DNA of 64,000 bases from Deinococcus indicus (lineage in GTDB: Bacteria; Deinococcota; Deinococci; Deinococcales; Deinococcaceae): the NCBI RefSeq assembly GCF_002198095.1, contig NZ_NHMK01000011.1, positions 1 through 64,000 of the forward strand, written 5' to 3'. The notes beneath the pieces were generated by a model, which was not told the origin of the DNA, did not search any database, and saw only the letters and a program-made list of their open reading frames with translations. Both the position numbers and the translations under genes were made by a program. The first letter of the stretch is position 1. Each line of letters begins with the position of its first letter. Positions 60,425 through 64,000 of the stretch are shown piece after piece.

Positions 60425-63136
60425 ATGACGTCCGTCCCCTACAACCCGGTCAGCCTGGACGCGGACCTGATCGCCACGTACCTGCAGGACGCCCGCAGCG
60501 TCACGGCCGGAATCGAGGACGCGACCGTCGACCTGTGGGTGCCCGCCACGCGCCTGCAGGCCATGGAGACCCTCTGGGTGCTCGGCCACCGCCTGCAGGG
60601 CACCGCCGGCCTGTACGGCCACCCGCAGACGGCGGCCCTCGCGGGCCTGCTCGAACGCCTGATGGAAGGCCGCGCCAGCCTCCCGGAGGCCGCCGTTCCG
60701 CCCATCACCGAGGTGCTCGAACCGGCCGTCACCTGCCTGAACGCCGCGCTCGACCGCATCGAACGCGGCCAGGGCGAGGGTGACGTCGGCCTGATGTTCG
60801 CGCAGCTGGGTGGCCCCGCGCGGGTCAGCGCCCTGCTGCGCGACTTCCCCTTCGAACTGCGTGCCCGCGAGAGCCGCGACCAGACCCAGGAGGAGCAGCC
60901 CTTCGCGGTGCTGAACGCCCCCATCTGGGAGGACTTCGGGCCGGAAGCGGCCGAACTGACCGCCGCGCTGCGCCAGGGGTTGATGGCCGACACGCCGGAC
61001 CTGACGGCCCTGTTCCGCGCCGCGCACACCCTGAAGGGCAGCAGCGCCATGGTGGGGTTGCAGGACCTCGCGGACGCCGGGCACGCCCTGGAAGACCTGA
61101 TGTCCAGCGCCCGCGAGGACGGCATTCCGCTGGACCGCGCCCTGCCGCTGCTCGAGGACGGCCTGAACGTCGCCGAGGCCGTCCTGGCCCACGCCGAGGG
61201 CCGCCTGCCGTCCCAGACGCACCGGGTGCAGGCCTACCGCGCCAGCGTCGCGGCGCTGCTGGGCGGTCAGGCGCCCGCCCTGCCGGTCCCGGCCGCCACG
61301 CCCGGCGACGCGGTCCGCCCCGAAACCCGCCTGAGCGTGCGCGTGGACAGCGCCCGCCTGGACGGCATGCTCGACGACGTGGCCGGACTGGTCGCCAGCC
61401 GCGCCCGCCTGAACGGGCTGCTGCTGCGCCAGCAGGGCCTGGCCCGCAGCCTGGACGCCGCGCACGAACGCGTGCAGCGCACCGTGCGTGACTTCGAGGA
61501 ACGCTACCTGAACCCGAACCTCACGCCGGGCGGCGCGGCGGCCCCCGGCATGACCGGCCCCGGCCCGACCCGCCCCACCGGGGACCTGCAACTCCAGGAC
61601 CGCCTCGCGGACTTCGGGGCGCTGGAACTCGACACGTACGACGACCTGAACATCCTGGCGCGCGCCGTGACCGAGCTGAGCGCCGACCTGACCGAGATCC
61701 GCGCGCAGAACGCGCAGGCCATCAGCGCCCTGGGCGACGAACTGACCGGCCTGGAAAAACTGACCCGTCAGCTGCGCGTGGAACTCAGCCGCGCCCGCCT
61801 GCTGCCGGTCAGCCGCGTCACCGCGCCCCTGCACCGCTGGGCGGGCCGCCGCGACGACCTGACCCTCAGCGTCCACGGCGAGGACAGCCTGATCGACGCG
61901 CAGCACGCCGGCCCGCTCGGCGAGGCGCTGCTGCACCTGCTCACGAACGCCGCCGTACACGGCGCGCAGCCACCCCAGGAACGCGCGGCGGCCGGCAAAC
62001 CCGCACGGCTGCAGGTGAGCGTCACCGCCCGCGTCGCCGACGGCCACCTGAGCGTCACCGTGCAGGACGACGGGCGCGGCCTGGACTTCGCGGCGCTGCG
62101 TCAGCGCGCCCTGCAGTCCGGGCACGCCAGCGCCGGCGAACTCGCCGCGTACACCGACGAGCAGACCGCGCAACTGGTGTTCCTGCCGGGCCTCAGCACC
62201 GCCGGGCAGGTCACGCAGGAAGCCGGGCGTGGCGTGGGCATGGACGCCGTGCGTGACGCCATCGCCCGCCTGGGTGGCCGCGTCACCCTGAACAGCCGCC
62301 CCGGCGAGGGCACGGCCATCACCCTGCACGTCCCGGTCGCGCAGCAGATCACGGACGTGCTGGTCATGCGGGTCGGCACGCAGCGCGTCGCGGTCCTCGC
62401 GTCGCAGATGCAGGGCATGAGCATCCTGGACGGCGAGGCGCCCGCCGGCAGCGTCGACCTGAACGACCTGTGGGGCGAGACGCCCGACACCGTCCGCTAC
62501 GTCGCCCGCATCGCCCTGAGCGGCGCCGGCACCCTGCACGTCCTGGTGGACGAATTCCTGAAACTCGAGGAAATCGTGCTGCGCCCGGCCGGGAAGCTGC
62601 TCGGCAGCCTCGGGTACCTGAGCGGCACGACCACCCTGAACGACCCCTCCGGGCAGGCGTTCCCGGTCGCGATCCTCGACCCGGCCGGACTGGCGCAGGC
62701 CAGCGCCCAGGGCGTGCGCCGCGCCGCCCGCCCGGCCGTGGCCGCCCCGGACAGCGCGCACATCCTGCTCGTGGACGACAGCCTCAGCGTGCGCCGCCAC
62801 GTGGGCCGCAGCCTCGAACGCTTCGGCTTTCAGGTCACGACCGCCAGCGACGGCCAGGAAGCCCTGGAACGTCTGCTGGCCGGCCAGCGCGCCGACCTGC
62901 TGCTCAGCGACCTCGAGATGCCGCGCATGAACGGCTTCGAACTGCTGCGCGCCGTCCGCAGCAGCCCCGCCCACGCGACCCTGCCGGTCGTGATCATGAC
63001 CACCCGCGCCGGCGAGAAACACCAGCAGCTGGCCATGGAACTCGGCGCCAGCGACTACCTCGCCAAACCCGCCGAGGAACGCCTGCTGCAACGCCGCCTG
63101 AACGCCCTGCTGCCCGCCGGGAAGGTCCGCGCGTGA
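60425..63136 (+). CDS. Hybrid CheA histidine kinase with C-terminal receiver
   Basis: A 903-residue kinase. Two Hpt domains: the first with HRLQGTAG (His55), the second with HTLKGSSA (His201). Then P3/dimerisation helices (about 300-465), HATPase (about 490-630) with N box LLTNAAVHG (Asn508) and G boxes DDGRG (548-552) and GRGVGMD, a CheW-like P5 domain (about 640-770), and a receiver (about 778-898) with Asp784/Asp785, Asp829 and Lys881. It resembles ChpA/FrzE-type kinases of surface motility or alternative-output systems. GAGAGGAATCCTGAG precedes the ATG. Its stop overlaps the next GTG. Confidence 0.94.
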   Translation: MTSVPYNPVSLDADLIATYLQDARSVTAGIEDATVDLWVPATRLQAMETLWVLGHRLQGTAGLYGHPQTAALAGLLERLMEGRASLPEAAVPPITEVLEPAVTCLNAALDRIERGQGEGDVGLMFAQLGGPARVSALLRDFPFELRARESRDQTQEEQPFAVLNAPIWEDFGPEAAELTAALRQGLMADTPDLTALFRAAHTLKGSSAMVGLQDLADAGHALEDLMSSAREDGIPLDRALPLLEDGLNVAEAVLAHAEGRLPSQTHRVQAYRASVAALLGGQAPALPVPAATPGDAVRPETRLSVRVDSARLDGMLDDVAGLVASRARLNGLLLRQQGLARSLDAAHERVQRTVRDFEERYLNPNLTPGGAAAPGMTGPGPTRPTGDLQLQDRLADFGALELDTYDDLNILARAVTELSADLTEIRAQNAQAISALGDELTGLEKLTRQLRVELSRARLLPVSRVTAPLHRWAGRRDDLTLSVHGEDSLIDAQHAGPLGEALLHLLTNAAVHGAQPPQERAAAGKPARLQVSVTARVADGHLSVTVQDDGRGLDFAALRQRALQSGHASAGELAAYTDEQTAQLVFLPGLSTAGQVTQEAGRGVGMDAVRDAIARLGGRVTLNSRPGEGTAITLHVPVAQQITDVLVMRVGTQRVAVLASQMQGMSILDGEAPAGSVDLNDLWGETPDTVRYVARIALSGAGTLHVLVDEFLKLEEIVLRPAGKLLGSLGYLSGTTTLNDPSGQAFPVAILDPAGLAQASAQGVRRAARPAVAAPDSAHILLVDDSLSVRRHVGRSLERFGFQVTTASDGQEALERLLAGQRADLLLSDLEMPRMNGFELLRAVRSSPAHATLPVVIMTTRAGEKHQQLAMELGASDYLAKPAEERLLQRRLNALLPAGKVRA

Positions 63137-63894
63137 CCTGGACCGGGTCGGACAGCTGCTGCCTGGTGATCTCACCGCAGCTGACGCGCGCCCTGTCGCA
63201 CGCCGCGCTGATCGAGGCGGCCGGATGGACCGCCTCCACCGCCGCTGGCGGCCTGCACGCCCTGACACAGATCGAACGCGAACGCCCGTACCTGGTGATC
63301 ATCGACCCGCAGCTGGAAGACCTGAGCCCGGCGGACCTGCACGAGATCCTGCGGGACGACCCGGCCACCGCCGAGACGATCATCCTGATTCCCGGCGCGC
63401 AGCTGCCCAGCCGCTACGGAGGCCCGCACGACGTGGTCGTCCCCGCCGGCCTGAGCGTGCCCGAGGGCCTGTCCCGCGCGCTGGCGCAGATGGCCGAACT
63501 GACCGCGCCCCGCTGGGCCGACCCGGCCGCCGCCGCGCTCGAGGGCACCCTGACGGACCTGAACCTGACCGACGTGCTGCTGTGCGCGCAGGAACTGCAA
63601 CTCTCGGGGCTGCTGATCGTTCACCTGGGTGCCGAACCCGCGCACCTGGTGGTCCGCCGGGGTGAGATCATAGACGCGGAGTACGGCGCCCTGAACCCGT
63701 CGCAGGCCGCGACGCACCTGCTGACCGTGCCGGGCCCCGGCGACTTCCGGTTTCATCTGATCTCGCCGGACGCCCTGAACGGCTACCCCCGGCAGATCTC
63801 CCTCCCCACGTCCCGCCTGCTGATGGAAGCCGCCGTGCAGGTCGATCACACACGCGCGGCCGATCCGCTCAACTCTGCCCTGGAGGCCTCATGA
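63133..63894 (+). CDS. Pseudo-receiver plus DUF4388 (PATAN-like) protein
   Basis: A 253-residue protein starting at GTG 63133 (overlapping the cheA TGA). The N-terminal half (about 8-125) has a receiver-like fold: YLVIIDPQLEDLSP keeps an Asp, but the acidic pocket reads ISP instead of DD, so phosphorylation is doubtful. The C-terminal half (about 137-240) is DUF4388: LEGTLTDLNLTDVLLCAQEL, LQLSGLLIVHLG, RRGEIIDAEYG. Such proteins are linked to gliding or surface responses in Myxococcus and cyanobacteria. The next gene overlaps its stop. Confidence 0.82.
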   Translation: MTWTGSDSCCLVISPQLTRALSHAALIEAAGWTASTAAGGLHALTQIERERPYLVIIDPQLEDLSPADLHEILRDDPATAETIILIPGAQLPSRYGGPHDVVVPAGLSVPEGLSRALAQMAELTAPRWADPAAAALEGTLTDLNLTDVLLCAQELQLSGLLIVHLGAEPAHLVVRRGEIIDAEYGALNPSQAATHLLTVPGPGDFRFHLISPDALNGYPRQISLPTSRLLMEAAVQVDHTRAADPLNSALEAS

Positions 63895-64000
63895 ACCCGT
63901 CCGACCCGCACACTCCCGCCCCCACCACCATCCTGGTCGTGGACGACAGCGTCAGCGTCCGCAAGGCCCTGGAACGCATCCTGGCCCCGCAGGGCTACGC
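63891..64000 (+). CDS. Response regulator, 5' part only
   Basis: The reading frame begins at ATG 63891, overlapping the preceding TGA, and encodes TTILVVDDSVSVRKALERIL, the beta-1 acidic pocket and alpha-1 of a receiver domain. The window ends after 36 codons, so output domains cannot be seen. It continues the chemosensory operon. Confidence 0.85.
   Translation, partial: MNPSDPHTPAPTTILVVDDSVSVRKALERILAPQGY

Noticed and set aside
58116..63268. Two long minus-strand open frames (752 and 1016 codons) opposite the MCP and cheA genes
   Set aside because: Antisense shadows of strongly supported chemotaxis genes; His/Gly/Val-rich composition with no domain.

Overview
The window is one continuous stretch of a GC-rich (about 70% G+C by eye) bacterial chromosome. 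It is most likely a Deinococcus species. The inference rests on an amylosucrase of the Deinococcus type, an EF-P with Arg at its tip, a small dispersed intergenic repeat family, and many genes whose TANNNT -10 box lies 6-8 bases before an ATG or GTG, which is the leaderless-mRNA layout known from Deinococcus. There is no plasmid replication gene, phage module, transposase or CRISPR array.

Left part (1-13.3 kb): a NADAR-family glycosidase, a DUF2171 protein, an alpha/beta hydrolase, an amylosucrase with a promoter-embedded palindrome, a GNAT acetyltransferase and the rpmI-rplT ribosomal operon. An autoregulated-looking XRE/membrane-protein operon with two matching operators follows, then a GntR/UTRA regulator, moaA, a DUF4212-SSS symporter pair and an MFS transporter.

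Middle part (13.3-34.7 kb): acetyl-CoA synthetase, a Tat-exported intradiol dioxygenase, accB-accC, efp, ribosomal protein L25, several exported proteins and the sufC-sufB-(unknown)-sufD iron-sulfur assembly operon. An ExbB-ExbD-TonB-like energy-transduction operon follows, with an unusual 631-residue third member and a secreted protein after it.

Right part (34.7-54.5 kb): a second acetyl-CoA-synthetase-like enzyme, type III pantothenate kinase, an alcohol dehydrogenase/SRPBCC pair, an SDR, a cobalamin-binding protein and a PhoU-Pit phosphate module with a Pho-box-like repeat. A multidomain secreted alpha-amylase, a degenerate GGDEF protein, the 5-oxoprolinase operon (pxpB-pxpC-pxpA), a membrane-anchored nitrilase-like protein lacking its catalytic Cys, and four tRNAs (two Ser, two identical Arg) complete it.

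Far right (54.5-64 kb): a base-composition outlier encoding a DUF1851 immunity-like protein lies between two copies of the dispersed repeat. It is followed by an HD hydrolase and then a chemosensory cluster: MHYT sensor, CheY-like regulator, CheW, chemoreceptor, hybrid CheA with a receiver, a pseudo-receiver/DUF4388 protein, and a response regulator cut by the window edge.

A repeat family with ATACGGACTCCG...CGGAATCCGTAT ends runs through the window in at least eight full or partial copies. Its ends repeatedly coincide with start or stop codons of the neighbouring genes, and one copy abuts a truncated gene. All functions are inferred from reading the sequence; no database search was run.
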